NCBI GenBank assembly: GCA_028286505.1
Contig: JAQBRK010000040.1
Location: 1 to 10,853, forward strand
DNA: 10,853 nt
Direction: 5' to 3'
Source: Parcubacteria group bacterium
Lineage (GTDB): Bacteria > Patescibacteriota > Minisyncoccia > Phycocordibacterales > Phycocordibacteraceae
Positions within the stretch are counted from its first letter, which is position 1, and every line of letters starts with the position of its first letter. The position numbers and the translations under genes were made by a program. The notes beneath the pieces were generated by a model. It was not told the DNA's origin, ran no database searches, and was given only the letters and a program-made list of their open reading frames with translations. Positions 1 to 6,613 of the stretch are shown here, in pieces.

Positions 1-1003
1 TCGTGCTATCCGTCGAAGATACTGATTGATCGAAATATGGACGACCTCCGGTAGATGCCGAGCCCTTTGATAGTCCCCCAAGACCGGAGTCGCCAAGCAC
101 GTTCTTCATAAGCTGGCCCAGGAGTGCATTCACGATCTCATCGAATGAATGAGCTTGAATAAGAGAATCGGAACCAAGTCCGAGTGCTTTATTAAGCTGA
201 TTCGCGATGACCGTGCCGGGAGTTTGTATGGGCTGGTTTAGACAATCATCTGAATTTGAAAGTGCCACACCGACCTTACCCGCACCAGCCGCTGCAGGAG
301 CAGAAGATTTGCACTTTCCGTGGAATGAGAAGAATCCGTTACCATTCGCAACCTCCTGAGCGAGCTTTCCTTGCACCGAGATGACCTGCGCGTTCAGGGC
401 ACGTTGCGCCTGGTCGTGCGCGCATATCGGATTATTCGAACAATTACCACTCAACGATAACCATGCCGAGAGTCCACCCTTCGTAAATTCGCCGGCAATG
501 AATGCGGCATCGTCAGGGCTCACCTTGTTCAAGGTATAAGGATTCTGGAGGTAGAAGCCGTCTTTGCTGGTCGAGAGATAATAGGCACGCAAGACGTTTT
601 GAGCGACCGCATCGCGGAAGGGCGAGTTTATGCTGGCATTCTTCTGGAAGTCCGCGATAAAGCGGTTCGCCTCCGTGTCCCCGGCTCGCAGAAGCGAATT
701 CGAGAGGTCCGAAGCATACGCGGGCGAACCGTTAAAACCGGAATTGATCCATTTTACGGTGCTGTTCACGGTCGATTGAATAGCCGTCTGAGCGAGCCGC
801 CAGAAAATAGGATTCAAGACCTGCTTCCCTGCCGTGAACGCGGTAATCGTGTTCTGAAGTGCGTTTCCGCTGGAAACGGTAATGTGCGCGATATCCGTTA
901 CGGGAAGTTGCGCGCGCGCTGCGGTCGGGAAAACGGCAAAGCTGCCGCTGACAATGCAGAGTCCTATGAAAAAAGCGGGGGCGAAGCGTTGTAAGAAATG
1001 CAT
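1..1003 (-). CDS. Secreted protein of unknown function, N-terminal part (runs off left edge)
   Basis: I translated this by hand on the minus strand from ATG at 1003. The frame is open to the left edge, giving about 334 residues without a stop. Residues 1-31 form a clear Sec signal peptide: a short start with one Arg, a hydrophobic core (AFFIGLCIVSG), and an ARA|Q-type signal peptidase I site near residue 31. The mature part is rich in Ser, Asn and Ala and has no membrane segment. It contains a WINSGFNGSPAY stretch (around residues 85-96), which from memory resembles uncharacterised secreted proteins of Patescibacteria found near type IV-secretion-like genes; I could not verify this. Four Cys in the mature part (as in CSNNPIC and DDC) could form disulfides. 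The ATG follows the upstream stop codon by 2 nt, so translation is probably coupled. No function is assigned. Confidence 0.8.
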   Translation of the reverse strand, partial: MHFLQRFAPAFFIGLCIVSGSFAVFPTAARAQLPVTDIAHITVSSGNALQNTITAFTAGKQVLNPIFWRLAQTAIQSTVNSTVKWINSGFNGSPAYASDLSNSLLRAGDTEANRFIADFQKNASINSPFRDAVAQNVLRAYYLSTSKDGFYLQNPYTLNKVSPDDAAFIAGEFTKGGLSAWLSLSGNCSNNPICAHDQAQRALNAQVISVQGKLAQEVANGNGFFSFHGKCKSSAPAAAGAGKVGVALSNSDDCLNQPIQTPGTVIANQLNKALGLGSDSLIQAHSFDEIVNALLGQLMKNVLGDSGLGGLSKGSASTGGRPYFDQSVSSTDST

Positions 1004-1005
1004 AC

Positions 1006-2010
1006 TTATGGTGATGTCTTCACGGCGACCGCAGCGCTTTGCGTGGCAGAGAAGAATGTCGAGCCGGTAGCCCCCTCCGGAACGCGCGCGCCCTCGGCCG
1101 CATATACGGAATTCAGCGTTGCGAGAGCGGTAACGAGTGCTTTCGAATCGTTCTGATAGTTTGCGAGACCGAGGTATGCCCGCAACGGGTCGGCACCGAG
1201 CGTACTCATGTCGGTAATGTCCTGGCCAAGTCTGGCCATTGCGTTGGCAAGGGCGAGGTGTGGCGTCGCCGCTTCCTTAGGTACGGAGATAAGCATGAAT
1301 CCTTTTGCCATGCCCGCATAGGATGCGCCTATTTTCTTTGTTTGGGCGAGAGCCGCGGCGTCGTCCTTTTCAACGGCATCGGCAAAATATTCGATCTCGC
1401 TCTTGTCGCTTCCCGAGCTATTTTTGTTCATGACCGCCTCCGCGTCGGCCGCATAGGTAAGGAGCGCGTCCGGTCCGCTTCCCGAGACGCGTATCTGGCC
1501 CTGGTTAAAGGCATTCGGAGTAGCTCCGCTGGCAGTGAGGTCGGTAACGGCGCTTTCGACGTAGGAAGCGATCTGTTCCGGCGTCGGAGTCGTACCGCCC
1601 TGTTGCGATAGGTACTGAGAGAAAAGCGCCTGAGCGAATTGGTCCGTTACGGTCTGAGGTCCCGCTATAACCCCCGGAAGCTCGCTCGGGTCGAGTGTCG
1701 GCGTCGAGGTGGCGGTAGCGAATTTCGGCTTTACGAGGCCTTGGCTTACGGCTTCGCTGTCGGTCAGGCTCGCATTCACCGAATGAGCATTGTTGGGGTC
1801 GGTTGCGTAGAGCGCTTCTTCCCAATCCGGCAGTCCGTCGGCGTCGGTATCTTTTGCGGCGTACGCGACGAGCAAATCGTGCGTGCTCGATGCATTAACG
1901 GTATTCAAATGGAACGGCAGCGGGCCCGAAACAAGCACGGCAACCACCATGAAGGCCACCGCAAGGAAAGAAGAAACAATGATCAGTGTGGTACGGGGAG
2001 AATAAGCCAC
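1006..2010 (-). CDS. Membrane-anchored extracytoplasmic protein with a calcium-binding-type Asp loop
   Basis: With a GTG start at 2010 the product is 334 residues. Residues about 9-29 form one transmembrane anchor preceded by Arg6, so the rest is probably outside the membrane. Residues 54-65, DTDADGLPDWEE, are an Asp-rich loop of the thrombospondin type 3 / EF-hand-like kind (D-x-D-x-D-G-x-x-D-x-x-E), followed by YATDPNN, and probably bind calcium. The remainder is an Ala/Ser/Thr-rich helical domain I do not recognise. The frame stays open upstream to a TTG at 2130 inside rsmA, but that would put some 40 hydrophilic residues before the anchor. The GTG lies 12 nt after an extended -10 element and fits better. 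The stop is 2 nt from the start of the secreted protein downstream, suggesting the two are co-expressed and act together at the envelope. Confidence 0.8.
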   Translation of the reverse strand: MAYSPRTTLIIVSSFLAVAFMVVAVLVSGPLPFHLNTVNASSTHDLLVAYAAKDTDADGLPDWEEALYATDPNNAHSVNASLTDSEAVSQGLVKPKFATATSTPTLDPSELPGVIAGPQTVTDQFAQALFSQYLSQQGGTTPTPEQIASYVESAVTDLTASGATPNAFNQGQIRVSGSGPDALLTYAADAEAVMNKNSSGSDKSEIEYFADAVEKDDAAALAQTKKIGASYAGMAKGFMLISVPKEAATPHLALANAMARLGQDITDMSTLGADPLRAYLGLANYQNDSKALVTALATLNSVYAAEGARVPEGATGSTFFSATQSAAVAVKTSP

Positions 2011-2022
2011 GGTTGTAACAAA

Positions 2023-2031
2023 ATAGTAGCA
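2023..2031 (-). promoter_or_regulatory. Extended -10 promoter for the Asp-loop membrane protein
   Basis: On the minus strand the gap between rsmA and the next gene holds TGCTACTAT, an extended -10 (TGn followed by TACTAT). It lies 12 nt before the GTG at 2010, so transcription would begin about 5 nt before the start codon. I see no good -35 box, but an extended -10 can work without one. This would let the two secreted-protein genes be expressed apart from uvrD and rsmA. Confidence 0.4.
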
Positions 2032-2096
2032 CGTAGGCGCTATTTTCCGAGTCGAACGCACAGCGAGGTGTGTATTGTTAACAGGTTTTCCCCTGC

Positions 2097-2873
2097 TTAT
2101 CCACCGAGTATCCCCACCAGTATTTTCCAAGCGGCAAGCGGTACGTCTTCGGCGCGTTCGTTCGGTATGAGATTCGCTTCCGTGAACGCTTTTGAAATCT
2201 TTTCCGGAGTAGAAACGGCTTCCAGGTTCTTGGCGAGACGCTTTCGCTTGTGTGCGAATCCTGCATGGAGTATTTCGAAGAAACGGTCTTCCAGAAACGG
2301 TTCAGCAAAGGGTGCCTCAATGTTTTCAACCCGTAATACCGCCGAATCCACCTTGGGTGCCGGCCGAAAGGCTCCACGGGGCACTGTAAAAGCGTATATA
2401 GGCGTACCAAAAGCCTTAACGGAGAGCGACAGCAGGCTTTCTTTCTTGCTTCGTACGATGCGCTCGGCCACCTCTTTTTGCACTAAAATCGTTATGGATG
2501 CTGGTTTATTTGCTGCCGTGAGCAAAATACGGATGATTTCGCCGGTTATGTAGTACGGAATGTTGGCAACAACCACATATCCAGGCGGGAGACTGCTCAA
2601 ATCAAAGGTGCGGATGTCACCAAGGGTGACTTCGAGCTTTCCTTCAGCTATTTCCGGGGCAAATGTTTCTTCAAGTTGCGGCACCAGTTCCCTGTCGGTT
2701 TCGATAGCGATGATTTTTCCTCCGCGCGTAAGCAAAGAGCGCGTAAGCATGCCGGTACCGGGACCAATTTCAAGCACTACCGACGCGCTCGAAAGCTTCG
2801 CGGAGTCGGCGATGCGATCGGCTGTCGCCTGATGCATAAGAAAGTTTTGACCCAGCGATTGTTTTGCCTGCAT
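2097..2873 (-). CDS. rsmA: 16S rRNA (adenine1518-N6/adenine1519-N6)-dimethyltransferase
   Basis: The product transfers four methyl groups from S-adenosylmethionine to the two adjacent adenines in the helix 45 loop of 16S rRNA during late small-subunit assembly in the cytoplasm. At 258 residues it has the normal RsmA/KsgA length. The family opening is QSLGQNFL (residues 5-12). SAM-binding motif I is EIGPGTGMLT (35-44), with the acidic motif II residue at E58 in AIETD, GDIRTFD near 86, and the catalytic NIPYYI (104-109, the NLPY-type motif IV of adenine methyltransferases). The C-terminal half has the GAFRPAPKVDSAVLR and FAHKRKRLAKNL blocks that bind RNA. The ATG at 2873 is 4 nt after the helicase stop, so the two are probably translated from one mRNA without a Shine-Dalgarno sequence. 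All expected motifs are present. Confidence 0.97.
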   Translation of the reverse strand: MQAKQSLGQNFLMHQATADRIADSAKLSSASVVLEIGPGTGMLTRSLLTRGGKIIAIETDRELVPQLEETFAPEIAEGKLEVTLGDIRTFDLSSLPPGYVVVANIPYYITGEIIRILLTAANKPASITILVQKEVAERIVRSKKESLLSLSVKAFGTPIYAFTVPRGAFRPAPKVDSAVLRVENIEAPFAEPFLEDRFFEILHAGFAHKRKRLAKNLEAVSTPEKISKAFTEANLIPNERAEDVPLAAWKILVGILGG

Positions 2874-2877
2874 ACTT

Positions 2878-4803
2878 TTAATCGAGATGGATGACGCCTT
2901 CCCTTTCCTCGTCCCCGTAGTTCACCTGCATGAGGCCCGCATCGATGTCGTGCAAGAACGATGACGCTTCCGAAAGATAGTCGGTACCATAAATGCGTCG
3001 CACGCGCGCCATCGTGAGAATGAGATGCAATTTTGCGCGCGTCATGGCGACGTAAAAAAGTCGTCGCTCTTCTTCTTGGTCGCGCTCCTCCTCCTGATTC
3101 ATTCCTTCGTGCGGGAACAGTCCTTCTTCAAGTCCGGTAACGAACACGACATCGAATTCAAGTCCTTTCGCCGCATGCACGGTCATGAGCGTAACGCCGC
3201 TTTTGTTTTTATCTCCCGATTGCGGACGATCTATTTCGTCTTGGTCTCCGGCAAGTGCGGTGTCGCACAGAAAGGCATTGATGCCTTCTTCACCGGACAT
3301 GCTGTCGTAGCGACTCGCGAGTGTTGCAAGCTCCTTCGCGTTCTCGAGCCGTTCCTGATCGTCCTCACCTCCCTTCAGAAGCAAATCCTCTAGGCCGGAA
3401 AGCTGGATGACACGTCTCACGAAGGCGGACGGCGCCGCGGTTTTGCTTTCTTCGTGCAGCGTCGCGATAAGCGATTCGAACGCGTCCACTTTCGCCCGCA
3501 CCGCAGGCGCCAGTCCTTCGAGTTTTCCTACCGCCATCTTCGCCACCGTAACTTTTCCGATACCTCGTGGTGGCGACTGTACGGCGCGAACGCGGTCGCT
3601 CTCTCGCACGGGGTCTACTGCAAGCCGTACCCACGCGATGACGTCCTTCACTTCTTTGCGGTCGAGAAAGCGCGTACCTAAGAGCTTGTACGGCACGCTC
3701 TGTGCGAGGAATGCTTCCTCGAGTACGCGCGATTGGAAATTCGTACGGTACAGCACCGCGATTTGTTCGGGCGCTATTCCCTCTCGCATATAGTGCCGTG
3801 CCTCACGCGCGATGAAACGCGCTTCTTCTTCCGCAGTGTCTGATACCTGCAGACGAATAGGATGACCGTCGGGATTGTCAGTCACTGCGCGCTTCTCTTT
3901 TCTGTTCTTATTCTTCTCTATGATGGAGTTGCTTGCCGCAACGATGGTCTTCGTCGAGCGGTAGTTCTTGTCGAGCACGATGGTCTTCGCTCCCGGATAC
4001 GTTTCATCGAACGCGAGCAGATTCTCGATAGTCGCTCCACGCCACGTATAAATAGTTTGATCGATATCGCCCACGACAAAAAGATTCTTGTGCTTACGCG
4101 AAAGAATATTCGCGAGCCGTCCCTGAAGTTCGTTCGTGTCTTGGAACTCGTCGACGTGCACGTACGCGAAACGGTTCTGGGCATGCTCGCGCGACTCCGC
4201 GTGTTCTTCGAGCAGCTGCACCGGTTTCAAAATAAGGTCGTCGAAGTCGAGCGCCTTCTCGCGTTTGAGCGTCGCGTCGTACTTCAGCCAGACTTCCGAC
4301 GCGATGCGTGCGCGAAACCCATCTCCTCCGTGACGTTTCTTGAACTCTTCGCTCGTCATGCCTTCCCCTTTTGCCTTACTGATGCGCGAAAGAATCGAAC
4401 GTGCAGGGATTTCTTTTGGATCGATTTCCATTTCCTTGAGCGCTTCTTTTATCGCGCGCTCGGAATCGTCACGGTCATAGACGCTGAAATAGCGCGGCAC
4501 TCCTATCGCGGTGCCATAGCTTTGAAGAAGCTCGCGACCGAGACCGTGAAAAGTGGCGACGAACGGAAGGCGCCCGTCCCCCAAGAGGAGAGCGAGGCGT
4601 TCTTTCATTTCGCGCGCGGCCTTATTGGTGAAGGTCACCGCAAGGATCTTTTCCGGAGGGGTTCCGGAGCGGATGAGGTGAAGAATTCGGGTAGTCAGGA
4701 CCCGCGTTTTGCCCGAACCGGCTCCAGCAAGGACCGAAATCGGTCCTTCGGTCGCGAGGACAGCCTCTTTTTGGCGTTCATTAAGTCCGTCGAGGTACTG
4801 CAT
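2878..4803 (-). CDS. UvrD/PcrA-type superfamily 1A 3'-5' DNA helicase
   Basis: This is an ATP-dependent DNA helicase of the UvrD/Rep/PcrA family, acting in excision repair and at stalled forks. The 641-residue product shows the SF1A motifs in order: Q motif LNERQKEAV (7-15), Walker A AGAGSGKT (26-33), Ia TFTNKAAREM, Walker B DEFQDTN (about 218-224), motif III GDIDQTIYTWRGA (about 245-257, family form GDDDQSIYxWRGA), IV KNYRST, V TVHAAKGLEF (about 540-550) and VI RRLFYVAMTRAK (about 580-591). It is about 80 residues shorter than E. coli UvrD and stops soon after motif VI, so the flexible C-terminal RNA-polymerase-binding tail seems absent. The start at 4803 was chosen because the conserved N-terminus begins there and a -10 hexamer lies 7 nt upstream; the upstream open frame runs through a palindrome. 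UvrD, PcrA and Rep cannot be told apart from this alone. Confidence 0.95.
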   Translation of the reverse strand: MQYLDGLNERQKEAVLATEGPISVLAGAGSGKTRVLTTRILHLIRSGTPPEKILAVTFTNKAAREMKERLALLLGDGRLPFVATFHGLGRELLQSYGTAIGVPRYFSVYDRDDSERAIKEALKEMEIDPKEIPARSILSRISKAKGEGMTSEEFKKRHGGDGFRARIASEVWLKYDATLKREKALDFDDLILKPVQLLEEHAESREHAQNRFAYVHVDEFQDTNELQGRLANILSRKHKNLFVVGDIDQTIYTWRGATIENLLAFDETYPGAKTIVLDKNYRSTKTIVAASNSIIEKNKNRKEKRAVTDNPDGHPIRLQVSDTAEEEARFIAREARHYMREGIAPEQIAVLYRTNFQSRVLEEAFLAQSVPYKLLGTRFLDRKEVKDVIAWVRLAVDPVRESDRVRAVQSPPRGIGKVTVAKMAVGKLEGLAPAVRAKVDAFESLIATLHEESKTAAPSAFVRRVIQLSGLEDLLLKGGEDDQERLENAKELATLASRYDSMSGEEGINAFLCDTALAGDQDEIDRPQSGDKNKSGVTLMTVHAAKGLEFDVVFVTGLEEGLFPHEGMNQEEERDQEEERRLFYVAMTRAKLHLILTMARVRRIYGTDYLSEASSFLHDIDAGLMQVNYGDEEREGVIHLD

Positions 4804-4810
4804 CGAACTC

Positions 4811-4840
4811 ACTATACCCCGCTCGCAGCTCTCCTGCGAA
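4811..4840 (-). promoter_or_regulatory. Promoter of the helicase-rsmA operon, apparently leaderless
   Basis: On the minus strand TTCGCA (4840-4835) and TATAGT (4816-4811) are separated by 18 bp. The -10 is preceded by GGGG and ends 7 nt before the helicase ATG, so the transcript would begin at or beside the start codon. No ribosome binding site precedes the ATG, as expected for a leaderless mRNA. The -35 match is weak. Confidence 0.5.
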
Positions 4841-4845
4841 AAAGC

Positions 4846-4870
4846 GGAAATAGTCCAGCGTACTATTTCC
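4846..4870. repeat. Perfect 9-bp inverted repeat just upstream of the helicase promoter
   Basis: GGAAATAGT (4846-4854) and ACTATTTCC (4862-4870) are exact complements around a 7-nt spacer. It lies directly behind the candidate -35 box of the helicase promoter. It could be an operator or a DNA hairpin. There is no T-run, so it is not an intrinsic terminator. Confidence 0.6.
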
Positions 4871-4872
4871 TC

Positions 4873-4948
4873 AGCTCCGCGTTCGGGTTTTGGCATAGGA
4901 GCTTCGCTCCGAGAGAAATGCCAAAACACCATGCCCGAACAGCTCCGC
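4873..4948. repeat. Nested palindromic element flanked by 8-bp direct repeats
   Basis: AGCTCCGC occurs at 4873-4880 and again at 4941-4948, bracketing a nested inverted repeat. The outer arms are GTTCGGG (4881-4887) and CCCGAAC (4934-4940). The middle arms, adjoining on the left, are TTTTGGCAT (4888-4896) and ATGCCAAAA (4918-4926). A central hairpin is GGAGC-TTC-GCTCC (4898-4910). The right side has a 7-nt interruption (4927-4933). Terminal inverted repeats inside short direct repeats suggest a REP- or MITE-like insertion with a target duplication, but one copy cannot prove mobility. It contains no gene. It would also form a strong cruciform or RNA hairpin on either strand. Confidence 0.55.
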
Positions 4949-4978
4949 TACTCTTTCGCACGAGAGCAGCTCGCTCCT

Positions 4979-4997
4979 TTGGGTAAGAATTACCCAA
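4979..4997. repeat. Perfect 8-bp inverted repeat with 3-nt loop
   Basis: TTGGGTAA (4979-4986), GAA, then TTACCCAA (4990-4997) form a tight perfect hairpin in the divergent intergenic region. Downstream sequence (CAAAATTGACA) is not a T-run on the plus strand. On the minus strand the hairpin is followed by AGGAGCG, also no T-run. An operator or the end of the neighbouring repeat cluster are both possible. Confidence 0.5.
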
Positions 4998-5052
4998 CAA
5001 AATTGACATACTGGCTAGTTTTATTGCTCTCAACACCCCCTCTGTCAAGGCG

Positions 5053-5080
5053 TTGACCGAGGTTCTCTCCAGGGTATACT
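5053..5080 (+). promoter_or_regulatory. Sigma70-type promoter for the LysM/M23 endopeptidase
   Basis: TTGACC (5053-5058) and TATACT (5075-5080) are 16 bp apart, the best consensus match in the window. The -10 follows GGG, as in the helicase and pilB candidates. Transcription would start near 5087. This leaves an untranslated leader of about 70-180 nt depending on where translation starts, unlike the other genes here. Confidence 0.6.
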
Positions 5081-5083
5081 GGC

Positions 5084-5132
5084 CAAGTACTTGATACTCT
5101 GATACCCAAGATATGGCTTATATACGCCATAT
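5084..5132 (+). promoter_or_regulatory. Palindrome and hairpin in the leader of the M23 gene
   Basis: CAAGTACTTG (5084-5093) is a perfect 10-bp palindrome lying over the predicted transcription start. It is followed by ATATGGC (5111-5117), an 8-nt loop TTATATAC, and GCCATAT (5126-5132), a perfect 7-bp hairpin. The first is placed like an operator, the second like a leader structure. No known riboswitch is recognised. Confidence 0.4.
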
Positions 5133-5268
5133 TTGTACTATGAAGATTGACTGAATCACCCCTCCGCAACTTATACCGTCATTTAATAATCCTTCCGATT
5201 CTCAAAAAAGTGCTTCGAATCGGGATGCATATCACTCGGCCAGCCTCACCACGCTCGCGGCTACCGTA

Positions 5269-6261
5269 GTGGGCCTCTCTCTTCTCGCGCTACCTATAGC
5301 GACGAGCGCTTTTTGGCCCCTTTCTACCGTCGCACGTGCACAAAGCACGGGCGGTGACGCTCCTTTAGTACATGACAGCAGCCTTCCGCTCTTGGCGGCA
5401 GCTATAAACTCAGATCCGAACCCGGAAAAGGGCGGAAGTGACATCACGCTCACCGAAGGATCGGCTCTTATGGCCAATTCGGGCCCTTCCGGAACGCTCG
5501 CCGACCTCGATTCCGCTTCACCTTCAACTGACCAAATCAGCACCTATACGGTGAAGAATGGTGATTCCATCTCGGGAATTGCTTCATCCTTCGGTGTTTC
5601 GGTGAATACCATCCTTTGGGCTAACGATTTGACCACCAAAAGCGCCATAAAGCCGGGCATGACCCTCGTTATCCTTCCCGTTACCGGTATCGAACACACG
5701 GTGAAGAGCGGAGAAACGGTGGCGTCGCTTGCTAAGAAGTACGGTGGCACTACCGACGACATTCTTTCCTATAATGGCATCGAAGCCGGCGCGCGCCTTA
5801 TTGTGGGCGATAAGATAATCATCCCGAACGGCGAACAGCCTGTCGTCACCGCAGCAGTGACCGTAAAACCGAAAGTCACGGTTAAAAAGAGCGTGAATCT
5901 TCCGAGCGTCTCCGGATTCTCGAATCCCCTTCCGGGCGGTATTTGTACCCAGGGTATTCACGATAATAATGGCGTTGATATCGGTGCGCATGCAGGCACA
6001 CCTATATATGCAGCCGCTGCAGGAGAGGTCATCATCGCGCGCATGGGATGGAATGGCGGATTCGGTAACTATGTGGTCATCAATCATCCGAACGGCACCC
6101 AAACCCTCTACGGGCATATGTCGCAGCTCGGCACCACGCCAGGAGCGAGCGTAGGCAAGGGCGAACTCATCGGTTACGTAGGGTCTACCGGTAAATCGAC
6201 CGGAAACCACCTCCACTTCGAAGTTCATAAGGCGACCAATCCGTTCTGCGGCAGTCTATAA
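5269..6261 (+). CDS. LysM-LysM-M23 peptidoglycan endopeptidase (start uncertain, probably upstream)
   Basis: A secreted zinc metallopeptidase that probably cuts peptide crosslinks in peptidoglycan. Counting from GTG at 5269 (330 residues), a hydrophobic signal segment ends at VARAQ (21-25). Two LysM glycan-binding domains follow, each opening with YTVKNGDSI (93-101) or HTVKSGETV (143-151) and ending at ILP or IIIP. After a Val/Lys-rich linker comes the M23/LytM domain with all zinc-site residues: H231 and D237 in HDNNGVDIGA, H283 in LYGHMS, and H314/H316 in NHLHFE. C226 and C327 may form a disulfide. The frame is open back to 5155 and encodes a plausible charged N-terminus (SQKSASNRDA) that completes the signal anchor, but that stretch has no ATG, GTG or TTG. 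The coordinates therefore give the first standard start, and the true protein is probably longer. It could also be an activator of another hydrolase. Confidence 0.9.
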   Translation: MGLSLLALPIATSAFWPLSTVARAQSTGGDAPLVHDSSLPLLAAAINSDPNPEKGGSDITLTEGSALMANSGPSGTLADLDSASPSTDQISTYTVKNGDSISGIASSFGVSVNTILWANDLTTKSAIKPGMTLVILPVTGIEHTVKSGETVASLAKKYGGTTDDILSYNGIEAGARLIVGDKIIIPNGEQPVVTAAVTVKPKVTVKKSVNLPSVSGFSNPLPGGICTQGIHDNNGVDIGAHAGTPIYAAAAGEVIIARMGWNGGFGNYVVINHPNGTQTLYGHMSQLGTTPGASVGKGELIGYVGSTGKSTGNHLHFEVHKATNPFCGSL

Positions 6262-6295
6262 AAGAAAAAGCCCTCTCGATGAGGGCTTTTTCTTT
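6261..6295. terminator. Perfect bidirectional intrinsic terminator
   Basis: A 15-bp perfect stem (6261-6275 with 6281-6295) with core GCCCTC/GAGGGC and loop TCGAT is flanked by an A-run on the left and a T-run on the right. It therefore works on both strands. It directly follows the stop of the M23 gene and lies 11 bp beyond the stop of the convergent small membrane protein, so it ends both transcripts. Confidence 0.93.
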
Positions 6296-6306
6296 AGTGG
6301 GCACCT

Positions 6307-6528
6307 CTATTGAGTAGGTGCAGCGCCGCCGGAAGCACCGGTTCCGCCACCTGTTGGTACGGTTACATTCACGCTCGCGCCGCTCGTTGGAGCTGCTGCG
6401 GACCCGCGACCGAAGAAGAGGAATGCGAGTACCCCGAGCACGAGGATAGCGAGGACGATAAATGCCATAGACCATCCTGCACCTCCTGAAGAACTAGAGT
6501 CGCCTGGGTTGTTGATTACTGTTGCCAT
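6307..6528 (-). CDS. Small single-pass membrane protein
   Basis: From ATG at 6528 the product has 73 residues. It has a hydrophilic Ser/Gly-rich start (MATVINNPGDSSSSGG), one transmembrane helix (about residues 19-39, WSMAFIVLAILVLGVLAFLFF), then a low-complexity Gly/Ala/Thr/Pro tail containing VNVTVP. From memory, small proteins opening with a TVINNP-like motif and one helix occur in many bacteria, including Patescibacteria, with no known function. An in-frame ATG at 6564 would add 12 residues, but homologues as I remember them begin near the second Met. It converges on the M23 gene across a shared terminator and is divergent from the carboxypeptidase gene, with 85 bp between the two starts. 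Function unknown. Confidence 0.75.
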   Translation of the reverse strand: MATVINNPGDSSSSGGAGWSMAFIVLAILVLGVLAFLFFGRGSAAAPTSGASVNVTVPTGGGTGASGGAAPTQ

Positions 6529-6598
6529 AGGTCGATAAGGGTTAATCGCTTGTAACAGTGGCATCTAAGTACATCTCGCCTGAAGGATTCATGAACAG

Positions 6599-6607
6599 TG
6601 ATAGGAT
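6599..6607 (+). promoter_or_regulatory. Extended -10 promoter of the carboxypeptidase gene, leaderless
   Basis: TGATAGGAT (TGn plus TAGGAT, four of six consensus bases) ends 6 nt before the ATG at 6614. Transcription would start at the start codon. No ribosome binding site or clear -35 box is visible. AGGATTC occurs at 6584-6590 and again at 6603-6609, overlapping the -10, which may be a pair of operator half-sites 19 bp apart. Confidence 0.45.
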
Positions 6608-6613
6608 TCCCCC

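Noticed and set aside
2011..2130. TTG start at 2130 for the Asp-loop membrane protein
   Set aside because: It overlaps rsmA by 34 bp, has no ribosome binding site, and puts 40 non-signal residues ahead of the membrane anchor. The GTG at 2010 follows an extended -10.
4804..4932. N-terminal extension of the helicase to an ATG at 4932
   Set aside because: The extra 43 residues are encoded by the palindromes and the candidate promoter, and family homology begins at the Met at 4803.
3862..4986. Long plus-strand open frame of 374 codons opposite the helicase gene
   Set aside because: It lies antisense to the conserved helicase motifs, its product has no recognisable domain, and it is a by-product of the high third-position GC of the real gene. 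The same applies to the plus-strand frames at 1639-2553 and 1039-1611.
5140..5154. TGA recoded as an amino acid (as Gly in Gracilibacteria/Absconditabacteria) to extend the M23 protein
   Set aside because: Apart from this one TGA, no gene in the window contains an internal TGA, as would be expected of a genome with a reassigned code, so the standard code is assumed. The site is kept only as a start-codon puzzle.
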